A stretch of 64,000 nucleotides of DNA from the NCBI GenBank assembly GCA_963920705.1, contig OY987238.1, positions 1,299,606 to 1,363,605 on the forward strand, written 5' to 3'. Made by a program: the position numbers and the translations under genes. Each line of letters begins with the position of its first letter. Position 1 is the stretch's first letter. This document shows positions 53,101-64,000 of this stretch, in pieces. A model generated the notes under the pieces. The model was not told the origin of the DNA and ran no database searches. It worked only from the letters and a program-made list of their open reading frames with translations. The stretch comes from Odiellus spinosus (taxonomy: Eukaryota > Arthropoda > Arachnida > Opiliones > Phalangiidae).

Positions 53101-54990
53101 TTGTGAATATATATTTGGGAAATTTGTGAATCTCTACTTGGGAAATTTGTGAATCTATACTTGGAAAATTTGTGAATCTATGCTTGGGAAATTTGTGAAT
53201 CTATACTTGGAAAATTTGTGAATCTATACTTGTAAAATTTGTGAATCTATACTTGGAAAATTTGTGAATCTATACTTCGGAAATTGGTGGATCTATACTT
53301 GGGAAATTGGTGGATCTATACTTGGGAAATTTGTGAATCTATACTTGGGAAATTTGTGAATATATATTTGGGAAATTTGTGAATCTCTACTTGGGAAATT
53401 TGTGAATCTATACTTGGAAAATTTGTGAATCTATGCTTGGGAAATTGGTGGATCTATACTTGGGAAATTTGTGAATCTATACTTGGGAAATTTGTGAATA
53501 TATATTTGGGAAATTTGTGAATCTCTACTTGGGAAATTTGTGAATCTATACTTGGAAAATTTGTGAATCTATGCTTGGGAAATTTGTGAATCTATACTTG
53601 GAAAATTTGTGAATCTATACTTGGAAAATTTGTGAATCTATACTTCGGAAATTTGTGAATCTATACTTGGGAAATTTGTGAATCTATACTTGGGAAATTT
53701 GTGAATATATATTTGGGAAATTTGTGAATCTCTACTTGGGAAATTTGTGAATCTATACTTGGAAAATTTGTGAATCTATGCTTGGGAAATTTGTGAATCT
53801 ATACTTGGAAAATTTGTGAATCTATACTTGGAAAATTTGTGAATCTATACTTCGGAAATTTGTGAATCTATACTTGGGAAATTTGTGAATCTATACTTGG
53901 GAAATTTGTAAATCTATACTTGGGAAATATGTGAATCTATACTTGGGAAATTGGTGGATATACTTGGGAAATTGGTGGATCTATACTTGGAAAATTTGTG
54001 AATCTACACTTGGAAAATTTGTGAATCTATACTTGGGAAATTTGTGAATCTATACTTGGAAAATTTGTGAATCTATACTTGGGAAATTTGTCAATCTATA
54101 CTTGGGAAATTGGTGGATATACTTGGGAAATTGGTGGATCTATACTTGGAAAATTTGTGAATCTACACTTGGAAAATTTGTGAATCTATACTTGGGAAAT
54201 TTGTGAATCTATACTTGGAAAATTTGTGAATCTATACTTGGGAAATTTGTGAATCTATACTTGGAAAATTTGTGAATCTATACTTGGGAAATTTGTCAAT
54301 CTATACTTGGGAAATTTGTGGATCTATACTTGGGAAATTTGTGAATCTATACTTGTAAAATTTGTGAATCTATACTTGGAAAATTTGTGAATCTATACTT
54401 CTGAAATTGGTGGATCTATACTTGGGAAATTGGTGGATCTATACTTGGGAAATTTGTGAATCTATACTTGGGAAATTTGTGAATATATATTTGGGAAATT
54501 TGTGAATCTCTACTTGGGAAATTTGTGAATCTATACTTGGAAAATTTGTGAATCTATGCTTGGGAAATTGGTGGATCTATACTTGGGAAATTTGTGAATC
54601 TATACTTGGGAAATTTGTGAATATATATTTGGGAAATTTGTGAATCTCTACTTGGGAAATTTGTGAATCTATACTTGGAAAATTTGTGAATCTATGCTTG
54701 GGAAATTTGTGAATCTATACTTGGAAAATTTGTGAATCTATACTTGGAAAATTTGTGAATCTATACTTCGGAAATTTGTGAATCTATACTTGGGAAATTT
54801 GTGAATCTATACTTGGGAAATTTGTGAATATATATTTGGGAAATTTGTGAATCTCTACTTGGGAAATTTGTGAATCTATACTTGGAAAATTTGTGAATCT
54901 ATGCTTGGGAAATTTGTGAATCTATACTTGGAAAATTTGTGAATCTATACTTGGAAAATTTGTGAATCTATACTTCGGAAATTTGTGAAT
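53101..54990 (+). repeat. Satellite with short local duplications
   Basis: A 207-bp (nine-monomer) duplication is visible from CTTCGG at 53643 and 53850. A 159-bp duplication (seven monomers less 2) is visible from CTACACTT at 54004 and 54163. A CTTCTGAAATTGG monomer near 54400 is private. This stretch contains the first CTACACTT variants in the window. Confidence 0.82.
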
Positions 54991-56735
54991 CTATACTTGG
55001 GAAATTTGTGAATCTATACTTGGGAAATTTGTAAATCTATACTTGGGAAATATGTGAATCTATACTTGGGAAATTGGTGGATATACTTGGGAAATTGGTG
55101 GATCTATACTTGGAAAATTTGTGAATCTACACTTGGAAAATTTGTGAATCTATACTTGGGAAATTTGTGAATCTATACTTGGAAAATTTGTGAATCTATA
55201 CTTGGGAAATTTGTCAATCTATACTTGGGAAATTTGTGGATCTATACTTGGGAAATTTGTGAATCTATACTTGGGAAATTTGTCAATCTATACTTGGGAA
55301 ATTTGTGAATCTATACTTGGAAAATTTGTGAATCTATACTTGGGAAATTTGTGAATCTATACTTGGGAAATATGTGAATCTATACTTGGAAATTGATGAA
55401 TCTATACTTGGAAAATTTGTGAATCTATACTTGGGAAATTTGTGAATCTCTACTTGGGAAATTTGTGAATCTATACTTGGAAAATTTGTGAATCTATGCT
55501 TGGGAAATTTGTGAATATATATTTGGGAAATTTGTGAATCTCTACTTGGGAAATTTGTGAATCTATACTTGGAAAATTTGTGAATCTATGCTTGGGAAAT
55601 TTGTGAATCTATACTTGGAAAATTTGTGAATCTATACTTGGAAAATTTGTGAATCTATACTTGGGAAATTTGTGAATCTCTACTTGGGAAATTTGTGAAT
55701 CTATACTTGGAAAATTTGTGAATCTATGCTTGGGAAATTTGTGAATCTATACTTGGAAAATTTGTGAATCTATACTTGGAAAATTTGTGAATCTATACTT
55801 GGGAAATTGGTGGATCTATACTTGGGAAATTGGTGGATCTATACTTGGGAAATTTGTGAATCTATACTTGGGAAATTTGTGAATATATATTTGGGAAATT
55901 TGTGAATCTCTACTTGGGAAATTTGTGAATCTATACTTGGAAAATTTGTGAATCTATGCTTGGGAAATTGGTGGATCTATACTTGGGAAATTTGTGAATC
56001 TATACTTGGGAAATTTGTGAATATATATTTGGGAAATTTGTGAATCTCTACTTGGGAAATTTGTGAATCTATACTTGGAAAATTTGTGAATCTATGCTTG
56101 GGAAATTTGTGAATCTATACTTGGAAAATTTGTGAATCTATACTTCGGAAATTTGTGAATCTATACTTGGGAAATTTGTGAATCTATACTTGGGAAATTT
56201 GTAAATCTATACTTGGGAAATATGTGAATCTATACTTGGGAAATTGGTGGATATACTTGGGAAATTGGTGGATCTATACTTGGAAAATTTGTGAATCTAT
56301 ACTTGGAAAATTTGTGAATCTATACTTGGGAAATTTGTGAATCTATACTTGGAAAATTTGTGAATCTATACTTGGGAAATTTGTCAATCTATACTTGGGA
56401 AATTTGTGGATCTATACTTGGGAAATTTGGGAATCTATACTTGGGAAATTTGTCAATCTATACTTGGGAAATTTGTGAATCTATACTTGGAAAATTTGTG
56501 AATCTATACTTGGGAAATTTGTGAATCTATACTTGGGAAATATGTGACTCTATACTTGGAAATTGGTGAATCTATACTTGGGAAATTGGTGGATCTATAC
56601 TTGGGAAATTTGTGAATCTATACTTGGAAAATTTGTGAATCTATATTTGGGAAATTTGTGAATCCATACTTGGAAAATTTGTGAATCTATACTTGGGAAA
56701 TTTGTGAATCTATATTTGGAAAATTTGTGAATCTA
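54991..56735 (+). repeat. HOR-G copy 1, 1,742-bp unit
   Basis: Four private markers recur at exactly +1,742 bp: CTACACTT at 55127 and 56869, GGAAATTGATG at 55388 and 57130, the CTATGC-GGTGG junction at 55956 and 57698, and AAATTTGGGAATC at 56420 and 58162. The unit is 76 monomers less 6 bp. Confidence 0.94.
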
Positions 56736-58477
56736 TACTTGGGAAATTTGTGAATCTATACTTGGGAAATTTGTAAATCTATACTTGGGAAATATGTGAA
56801 TCTATACTTGGGAAATTGGTGGATATACTTGGGAAATTGGTGGATCTATACTTGGAAAATTTGTGAATCTACACTTGGAAAATTTGTGAATCTATACTTG
56901 GGAAATTTGTGAATCTATACTTGGAAAATTTGTGAATCTATACTTGGGAAATTTGTCAATCTATACTTGGGAAATTTGTGGATCTATACTTGGGAAATTT
57001 GTGAATCTATACTTGGGAAATTTGTCAATCTATACTTGGGAAATTTGTGAATCTATACTTGGAAAATTTGTGAATCTATACTTGGGAAATTTGTGAATCT
57101 ATACTTGGGAAATATGTGAATCTATACTTGGAAATTGATGAATCTATACTTGGAAAATTTGTGAATCTATACTTGGGAAATTTGTGAATCTCTACTTGGG
57201 AAATTTGTGAATCTATACTTGGAAAATTTGTGAATCTATGCTTGGGAAATTTGTGAATATATATTTGGGAAATTTGTGAATCTCTACTTGGGAAATTTGT
57301 GAATCTATACTTGGAAAATTTGTGAATCTATGCTTGGGAAATTTGTGAATCTATACTTGGAAAATTTGTGAATCTATACTTGGAAAATTTGTGAATCTAT
57401 ACTTGGGAAATTTGTGAATCTCTACTTGGGAAATTTGTGAATCTATACTTGGAAAATTTGTGAATCTATGCTTGGGAAATTTGTGAATCTATACTTGGAA
57501 AATTTGTGAATCTATACTTGGAAAATTTGTGAATCTATACTTGGGAAATTGGTGGATCTATACTTGGGAAATTGGTGGATCTATACTTGGGAAATTTGTG
57601 AATCTATACTTGGGAAATTTGTGAATATATATTTGGGAAATTTGTGAATCTCTACTTGGGAAATTTGTGAATCTATACTTGGAAAATTTGTGAATCTATG
57701 CTTGGGAAATTGGTGGATCTATACTTGGGAAATTTGTGAATCTATACTTGGGAAATTTGTGAATATATATTTGGGAAATTTGTGAATCTCTACTTGGGAA
57801 ATTTGTGAATCTATACTTGGAAAATTTGTGAATCTATGCTTGGGAAATTTGTGAATCTATACTTGGAAAATTTGTGAATCTATACTTCGGAAATTTGTGA
57901 ATCTATACTTGGGAAATTTGTGAATCTATACTTGGGAAATTTGTAAATCTATACTTGGGAAATATGTGAATCTATACTTGGGAAATTGGTGGATATACTT
58001 GGGAAATTGGTGGATCTATACTTGGAAAATTTGTGAATCTATACTTGGAAAATTTGTGAATCTATACTTGGGAAATTTGTGAATCTATACTTGGAAAATT
58101 TGTGAATCTATACTTGGGAAATTTGTCAATCTATACTTGGGAAATTTGTGGATCTATACTTGGGAAATTTGGGAATCTATACTTGGGAAATTTGTCAATC
58201 TATACTTGGGAAATTTGTGAATCTATACTTGGAAAATTTGTGAATCTATACTTGGGAAATTTGTGAATCTATACTTGGGAAATATGTGACTCTATACTTG
58301 GAAATTGGTGAATCTATACTTGGGAAATTGGTGGATCTATACTTGGGAAATTTGTGAATCTATACTTGGAAAATTTGTGAATCTATATTTGGGAAATTTG
58401 TGAATCCATACTTGGAAAATTTGTGAATCTATACTTGGGAAATTTGTGAATCTATATTTGGAAAATTTGTGAATCTC
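56736..58477 (+). repeat. HOR-G copy 2
   Basis: Directly abuts copy 1 and is collinear with it. Copy 1 ends and copy 2 begins at about 56735, and the match stops at about 58477, where copy 2 continues into CTCTAC monomers. I noticed no internal length change, so this is the cleanest tandem pair in the window. Confidence 0.93.
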
Positions 58478-58549
58478 TACTTGGGAAATTTGTGAATCTA
58501 TACTTGGAAAATTTGTGAATCTATACTTGGAAAATTTGTGAATCTCTAC

Positions 58550-58830
58550 TTGGGAAATTTTTGAATCTATACTTGGGAAATTTGTGAATCTATACTTGGA
58601 AATTGTTGAATCTATACTTGGGAAATTGGTGGATCTATACTTGGGAAATTGGTGGATCTATACTTGGGAAATTTTTGAATCTATACTTGGGAAATTTGTG
58701 AATCTATACTTGGAAATTGGTGAATCTATACTTGGGAAATTGGTGGATCTATACTTGGGAAATTGGTGGATCTATACTTGGGAAATTTGTGAATCTATAC
58801 TTGGGAAATTTGTGAATATATATTTGTGAA
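58550..58830 (+). repeat. 114-bp tandem duplication
   Basis: The 22-bp CTTGGAAATTG monomer followed by two GGTGGATC monomers and a TTTTTGAATC monomer occurs twice. GGAAATTG is at 58598 and 58712, 114 bp apart (five monomers less 1). The first copy has GTTGAATC and the second the usual GGTGAATC. Confidence 0.85.
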
Positions 58831-61320
58831 ATTTGTGAATCTCTACTTGGGAAATTTGTGAATCTATACTTGGAAAATTTGTGAATCTATACTTCGGAAA
58901 TTTGTGAATCTATACTTGGGAAATTTGTGAATCTATACTTCGGAAATTTGTGAATCTATACTTGGGAAATTTGTCAATCTATACTTGGGAAATTGGTAGA
59001 TCTATACTTGGGAAATTTGTGAATCTATACTTGGGAAATTTGTGAATATATATTTGTGAAATTTGTGAATCTCTACTTGGGAAATTTGTGAATCTATACT
59101 TCGAAAATTTGTGAATCTATACTTCGGAAATTTGTGAATCTATACTTGGGAAATTTGTGAATCTATACTTCGGAAATTTGTGAATCTATACTTGGGAAAT
59201 TTGTCAATCTATACTTGGGAAATTTGTGTATCTATACTTGGGAAATTTGTGAATCTATACTTCGGAAATTTGTGAATCTATATTTGGGAAATTTGTTAAT
59301 CTATACTTGGAAAATTTGTGAATCTATACTTGGAAAATTTGTGAATCTATACTTGGGAAATTGGTGGATCTATACTTGGGAAATTTGTGAACCTATACTT
59401 GGGAAATTTGTGAATCTATACTTGGAAAATTTGTGAATCTATACTTCGGAAATTTGTCAATCTATACTTGGGAAATATGTGAATCTATACTTGGGAAATA
59501 TGTGAATCTATACTTCGGAAATTTGTGAATCTCTACTTGGGAAATTTGTGAATCTATACTTGGAAAATTTGTGAATCTATACTTGGAAAATTTGTGAATC
59601 TCTACTTGGGAAATTTTTGAATCTATACTTGGGAAATTTGTGAATCTATACTTGGAAAATTTGTGAATCTATACTTGGAAAATTTGTGAATCTATACTTG
59701 GGAAATTTGTGAATCTCTACTTGGGAAATTTGTGAATCTATACTTGGAAAATTTGTGAATCTATGCTTGGGAAATTTGTGAATATATATTTGGGAAATTT
59801 GTGAATCTCTACTTGGGAAATTTGTGAATCTATACTTGGAAAATTTGTGAATCTATGCTTGGGAAATTTGTGAATCTATACTTGGAAAATTTGTGAATCT
59901 ATACTTGGAAAATTTGTGAATCTATACTTGGAAAATTTGTGAATCTATACTTCGCAAATTGGTGGATCTATACTTGGGAAATTGGTGGATCTATACTTGG
60001 GAAATTTGTGAATCTATACTTGGGAAATTTGTGAATATATATTTGGGAAATTTGTGAATCTCTACTTGGGAAATTTGTGAATCTATACTTGGAAAATTTG
60101 TGAATCTATGCTTGGGAAATTGGTGGATCAATACTTGGGAAATTTGTGAATCTATACTTGGGAAATTTGTGAATATATATTTGGGAAATTTGTGAATCTC
60201 TACTTGGGAAATTTGTGAATCTATACTTGGAAAATTTGTGAATCTATGCTTGGGAAATTTGTGAATCTATACTTGGAAAATTTGTGAATCTATACTTGGA
60301 AAATTTGTGAATCTATACTTCGGAAATTTGTGAATCTATACTTGGGAAATTTGTGAATCTATACTTGGGAAATTTGTAAATCTATACTTGGGAAATATGT
60401 GAATCTATACTTGGGAAATTGGTGGATATACTTGGGAAATTGGTGGATCTATACTTGGAAAATTTGTGAATCTACACTTGGAAAATTTGTGAATCTATAC
60501 TTGGGAAATTTGTGAATCTATACTTGGAAAATTTGTGAATCTATGCTTGGGAAATTTGTCAATCTATACTTGGGAAATTTGTGGATCTATACTTGGGAAA
60601 TTTGTGAATCTATACTTGGGAAATTTGTCAATCTATACTTGGGAAATTTGTGAATCTATACTTGGAAAATTTGTGAATCTATACTTGGGAAATTTGTGAA
60701 TCTATACTTGGGAAATATGTGAATCTATACTTGGAAATTGGTGAATCTATACTTGGAAAATTTGTGAATCTATACTTGGGAAATTTGTGAATCTCTACTT
60801 GGGAAATTTGTGAATCTATACTTGGAAAATTTGTGAATCTATGCTTGGGAAATTTGTGAATATATATTTGGGAAATTTGTGAATCTCTACTTGGGAAATT
60901 TGTGAATCTATACTTGGAAAATTTGTGAATCTATGCTTGGGAAATTTGTGAATCTATACTTGGAAAATTTGTGAATCTATACTTGGAAAATTTGTGAATC
61001 TATACTTGGGAAATTTGTGAATCTCTACTTGGGAAATTTGTGAATCTATACTTGGAAAATTTGTGAATCTATGCTTGGGAAATTTGTGAATCTATACTTG
61101 GAAAATTTGTGAATCTATACTTGGAAAATTTGTGAATCTATACTTGGGAAATTGGTGGATCTATACTTGGGAAATTGGTGGATCTATACTTGGGAAATTT
61201 GTGAATCTATACTTGGGAAATTTGTGAATATATATTTGGGAAATTTGTGAATCTCTACTTGGGAAATTTGTGAATCTATACTTGGAAAATTTGTGAATCT
61301 ATGCTTGGGAAATTGGTGGA
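58831..61320 (+). repeat. Satellite with decamer pair and HOR-G relatives
   Basis: The 230-bp decamer is present twice (58985 and 59215), the first with GGTAGATC. To the right the order resembles HOR-G and the 52.5-54 kb segment, with CTACACTT at 60472 and a GGTGGATCAATAC monomer near 60122. The last CTACACTT in the window is here. Confidence 0.8.
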
Positions 61321-62972
61321 TCTATACTTGGGAAATTTGTGAATCTATACTTGGGAAATTTGTGAATATATATTTGGGAAATTTGTGAATCTCTACTTGG
61401 GAAATTTGTGAATCTATACTTGGAAAGTTTGTGAATCTATGCTTGGGAAATTTGTGAATCTATACTTGGAAAATTTGTGAATCTATACTTGGAAAATTTG
61501 TGAATCTATACTTCGGAAATTTGTGAATCTATACTTGGGAAATTTGTGAATCTATACTTGGGAAATTTGTAAATCTATACTTGGGAAATATGTGAATCTA
61601 TACTTGGGAAATTGGTGGATATACTTGGGAAATTGGTGGATCTATACTTGGAAAATTTGTGAATCTATACTTGGAAAATTTGTGAATCTATACTTGGGAA
61701 ATTTGTGAATCTATACTTGGAAAATTTGTGAATCTATACTTGGGAAATTTGTCAATCTATACTTGGGAAATTTGTGGATCTATACTTGGGAAATTTGTGA
61801 ATCTATACTTGGGAAATTTGTCAATCTATACTTGGGAAATTTGTGAATCTATACTTGGAAAATTTGTGAATCTATGCTTGGGAAATTTGTGAATATATAT
61901 TTGGGAAATTTGTGAATCTCTACTTGGGAAATTTGTGAATCTATACTTGGAAAATTTGTGAATCTATGCTTGGGAAATTTGTGAATCTATACTCGGAAAA
62001 TTTGTGAATCTATACTTGGGAAATTGGTGGATCTATACTTGGGAAATTGGTGGATCTATACTTGGGAAATTTGTGAATCTATACTTGGGAAATTTGTGAA
62101 TATATATTTGGGAAATTTGTGAATCTCTACTTGGGAAATTTGTGAATCTATACTTGGGAAATTTGTGAATCTATACTTGGGAAATTTGTGAATATATATT
62201 TGGGAAATTTGTGAATCTCTACTTGGGAAATTTGTGAATCTATACTTGGAAAATTTGTGAATCTATGCTTGGGAAATTTGTGAATCTATACTTGGAAAAT
62301 TAGTGAATCTATACTTGGAAAATTTGTGAATCTATACTTCGGAAATTTGTGAATCTATACTTGGGAAATTTGTGAATCTATACTTGGCAAATTTGTAAAT
62401 CTATACTTGGGAAATATGTGAATCTATACTTGGGAAATTGGTGGATATACTTGGGAAATTGGTGGATCTATACTTGGAAAATTTGTGAATCTATACTTGG
62501 AAAATTTGTGAATCTATACTTGGGAAATTTGTGAATCTATACTTGGAAAATTTGTGAATCTATACTTGGGAAATTTGTCAATCTATACTTGGGAAATTTG
62601 TGGATCTATACTTGGGAAATTTGTGAATCTATACTTGGGAAATTTGTCAATCTATACTTGGGAAATTTGTGAATCTATACTTGGAAAATTTGTGAATCTA
62701 TGCTTGGGAAATTTGTGAATATATATTTGGGAAATTTGTGAATCTCTACTTGGGAAATTTGTGAATCTATACTTGGAAAATTTGTGAATCTATGCTTGGG
62801 AAATTTGTGAATCTATACTTGGAAAATTTGTGAATCTATACTTGGAAAATTTGTGAATCTATACTTGGGAAATTTGTGAATCTCTACTTGGGAAATTTGT
62901 GAATCTATACTTGGAAAATTTGTGAATCTATGCTTGGTAAATTTGTGAATCTATACTTGGAAAATTTGTGAA
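61321..62972 (+). repeat. 826-bp tandem duplication (HOR-H)
   Basis: GTAAATC at 61569 recurs at 62395, and the CTATGC monomer preceding AATATATAT at 61874 recurs at 62700, both +826 bp (36 monomers less 2). Copy 1 is about 61321-62146 and copy 2 about 62147-62972. Differences include CTTGGAAAGTTTG near 61422 and ACTCGGAAAA near 61991 in copy 1, and AAATTAGTG and CTTGGCAAATT near 62300 and 62385 in copy 2. Confidence 0.88.
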
Positions 62973-63700
62973 TCTATACTTGGAAAATTTGTGAATCTAT
63001 ACTTCGGAAATTGGTGGATCTATAATTGGGAAATTGGTGGATCTATACTTGGGAAATTTGTGAATCTATACTTGGGAAATTTGTGAATCTATACTTGGGA
63101 AATATGTGAATCTATACTTGGAAATTGGTGAATCTATACTTGGAAAATTTGTGAATCTATACTTGGGAAATTTGTGAATCTCTACTTGGGAAATTTGTGA
63201 ATCTATACTTGGAAAATTTGTGAATCTATGCTTGGGAAATTTGTGAATATATATTTGGGAAATTTGTGAATCTCTACTTGGGAAATTTGTGAATCTATAC
63301 TTGGAAAATTTGTGAATCTATGCTTGGGAAATTTGTGAATCTATACTTGGAAAATTTGTGAATCTATACTTGGAAAATTTGTGAATCTATACTTGGGAAA
63401 TTTGTGAATCTATACTTGGGAAATTTGTGAATCTCTACTTGGGAAATTTGTGAATCTATACTTGGAAAATTTGTGAATCTATGCTTGGGAAATTTGTGAA
63501 TCTATACTTGGAAAATTTGTGAATCTATACTTGGAAAATTTGTGAATCTATACTTGGGAAATTTATGAATCTATACTTGGGAAATTTGTGAATCTATACT
63601 TGGAAAATTTGTGAATCTATACTTGGAAAATTTGTGAATCTATACTTGGAAAATTTGTGAATCTATACTTGGGAAATTTGTGAATCTATACTTGGAAAAT
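62973..63700 (+). repeat. Satellite without a resolved HOR
   Basis: Standard monomers continue, with a CTATAATTGGG monomer near 63023 and a TTTATGAATC monomer near 63562. Two CTCTAC-to-CTATGC runs repeat at irregular spacing. No gene is present. Confidence 0.75.
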
Positions 63701-63714
63701 TTGTGAATATATAC

Positions 63715-64000
63715 TTGGAAATTTGTCAATCTATACTTGGGAAATTTGTGGATCTATACTTGGGAAATTTGTGAATCTATACTTCGGAAATTTGTGAATC
63801 TATACTTGGGAAATTTGTGAATCTATACTTGGGAAATTTGTCAATCTATACTTGGGAAATTTGTGGATCTATACTTGGGAAATTTGTGAATCTATACTTC
63901 GGAAATTTGTGAATCTATACTTGGGAAATTTGTGAATCTATACTTACAAAATTTGTGAATCTATATTTGGGAAATTTGTGAATCTATACTTGGAAAATTT
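63715..64000 (+). repeat. 115-bp pentamer repeat at the window edge
   Basis: GTCAATC at 63725 and 63840 start two copies of a five-monomer series (GTCAAT, GTGGAT, GTGAAT, CTTCGG, GTGAAT) exactly 115 bp apart. The second copy ends in a private CTTACAAAATT monomer near 63942. The satellite runs off the end of the window. Confidence 0.88.

Larger units (their letters stand above)
1..64000 (+). repeat. 23-bp satellite DNA array filling the window
   Basis: A 23-bp unit repeats head to tail throughout; a consensus copy is at 316-338. It contains the self-complementary hexamer AAATTT, a GTGAAT segment and a CTATAC segment. Base composition of the consensus is 9 T, 7 A, 5 G and 2 C. I saw no stretch in reverse orientation and no non-satellite insertion. 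Variation is mostly single substitutions plus 21-bp and 22-bp length variants. Because 23 is not a multiple of 3, the TGA inside GTGAAT falls in each forward frame every 69 bp, and the TAG complementary to CTA in CTATAC does the same on the reverse strand, so consensus sequence cannot code. Such long single-orientation arrays are typical of eukaryotic heterochromatin; that location is an inference. The family is not one I recognise. Confidence 0.99.

Noticed and set aside
35225-59436. Further forward open frames at 35225, 37603, 40077, 46511, 52517, 58584 and 59215
   Set aside because: Same explanation. The identical pairs (35225/40077 and 46511/52517) are simply the 4,852-bp and 6,006-bp duplications. 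No promoter, start context or codon signature is present.
1-64000. CRISPR array
   Set aside because: The repeats abut directly with no unique spacers, and repeat variants recur in long ordered blocks. No cas-like coding sequence is present.
1-64000. Telomeric repeat or bacterial iteron origin
   Set aside because: The unit is 23 bp and does not resemble short G-rich telomere motifs. Iteron clusters contain a few to tens of copies beside a replication gene, not thousands of copies with nothing else.
1-64000. CENP-B box in the CTTCGG or CTTCGA monomers
   Set aside because: These monomers supply TTCG, but the required A after four further bases and the downstream CGGG are missing, so the core pattern is not met.
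1-64000. TATA boxes from TATATATTT monomers
   Set aside because: The AATATATATTTG monomer is A/T-rich and recurs at fixed places in HORs, but it is one substitution class of the satellite and nothing downstream is a gene.
1-64000. Assembly artefact producing repeated blocks
   Set aside because: The large copies differ by private substitutions, single-base losses and whole-monomer gains at specific positions (for example 32840, 42000, 42555 and 22280-22785), which favours real copies. Exact copy numbers could still be wrong and would need spanning long reads.
1-64000. Nucleosome phasing by the AAATTT core
   Set aside because: Eight monomers are 184 bp, close to common nucleosome spacing, but 23 bp is about 2.2 helical turns, so the A/T cores do not fall on one face of the helix. 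The numerical fit alone is not evidence.

Overview
The whole 64 kb window is one uninterrupted satellite DNA array. A 23-bp unit runs head to tail in a single orientation from base 1 to base 64000, roughly 2,780 copies. A consensus copy lies at 316-338: it opens with CTTGGGAAATTT and closes with GTGAATCTATA. It is 7/23 G+C (about 30%), with more G than C on the + strand. I found no protein gene, RNA gene, transposon, CRISPR array or unique sequence on either strand. Open reading frames of 60-92 codons exist, but they are by-products of the repeat. This points to constitutive heterochromatin of a eukaryote (centromeric, pericentromeric or subtelomeric). The sequence does not identify the lineage, and I do not recognise the satellite as a named family.

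The interest is in the higher-order layout. Individual monomers differ at a few positions (GTGAAT changed to GTCAAT, GTGGAT, GTAAAT or GTTAAT; CTTGGG changed to CTTGGA, CTTCGG or CTTCGA; CTATAC changed to CTCTAC, CTATGC or CTATAT). There are also 21-bp and 22-bp length variants. The variants recur in fixed order, forming higher-order repeats (HORs). From left to right I resolve: a 1,191-bp partial duplication (1-1830); a three-copy 2.0-2.1 kb HOR (1590-7430); a 299-bp duplication (7.46-8.04 kb); a 1,468-bp HOR with a further 872-bp duplication (8.86-12.45 kb); a return of the first HOR (12.8-14.1 kb) with a 574-bp duplication (13.55-14.69 kb); a 367/436-bp block (15.63-16.86 kb); a three-copy 1.8-2.3 kb HOR (18.64-24.6 kb); a 916-bp duplication (25.97-27.79 kb); a 1,099-bp HOR (28.4-30.74 kb); nested 1,282-, 3,020- and 4,852-bp duplications (32.48-43.48 kb); a 548/2,658/4,264/6,006-bp system (43.15-53.1 kb); a clean 1,742-bp tandem pair (54.99-58.48 kb); an 826-bp pair (61.32-62.97 kb); and a 115-bp pentamer at the right end.

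Diagnostic variants are zoned: CTAATCTTGG occurs only at 1.98-12.6 kb, GACTCTCT only at 15.8-41.1 kb, AATCATTACT only at 43.5-51.0 kb, and CTACACTT only at 54.0-60.5 kb. The array therefore looks like a series of locally homogenised domains built by unequal exchange or segmental duplication rather than one uniform block. Offsets were counted by hand from marker positions. Block edges are approximate to about one or two monomers, and no alignment or search was run.
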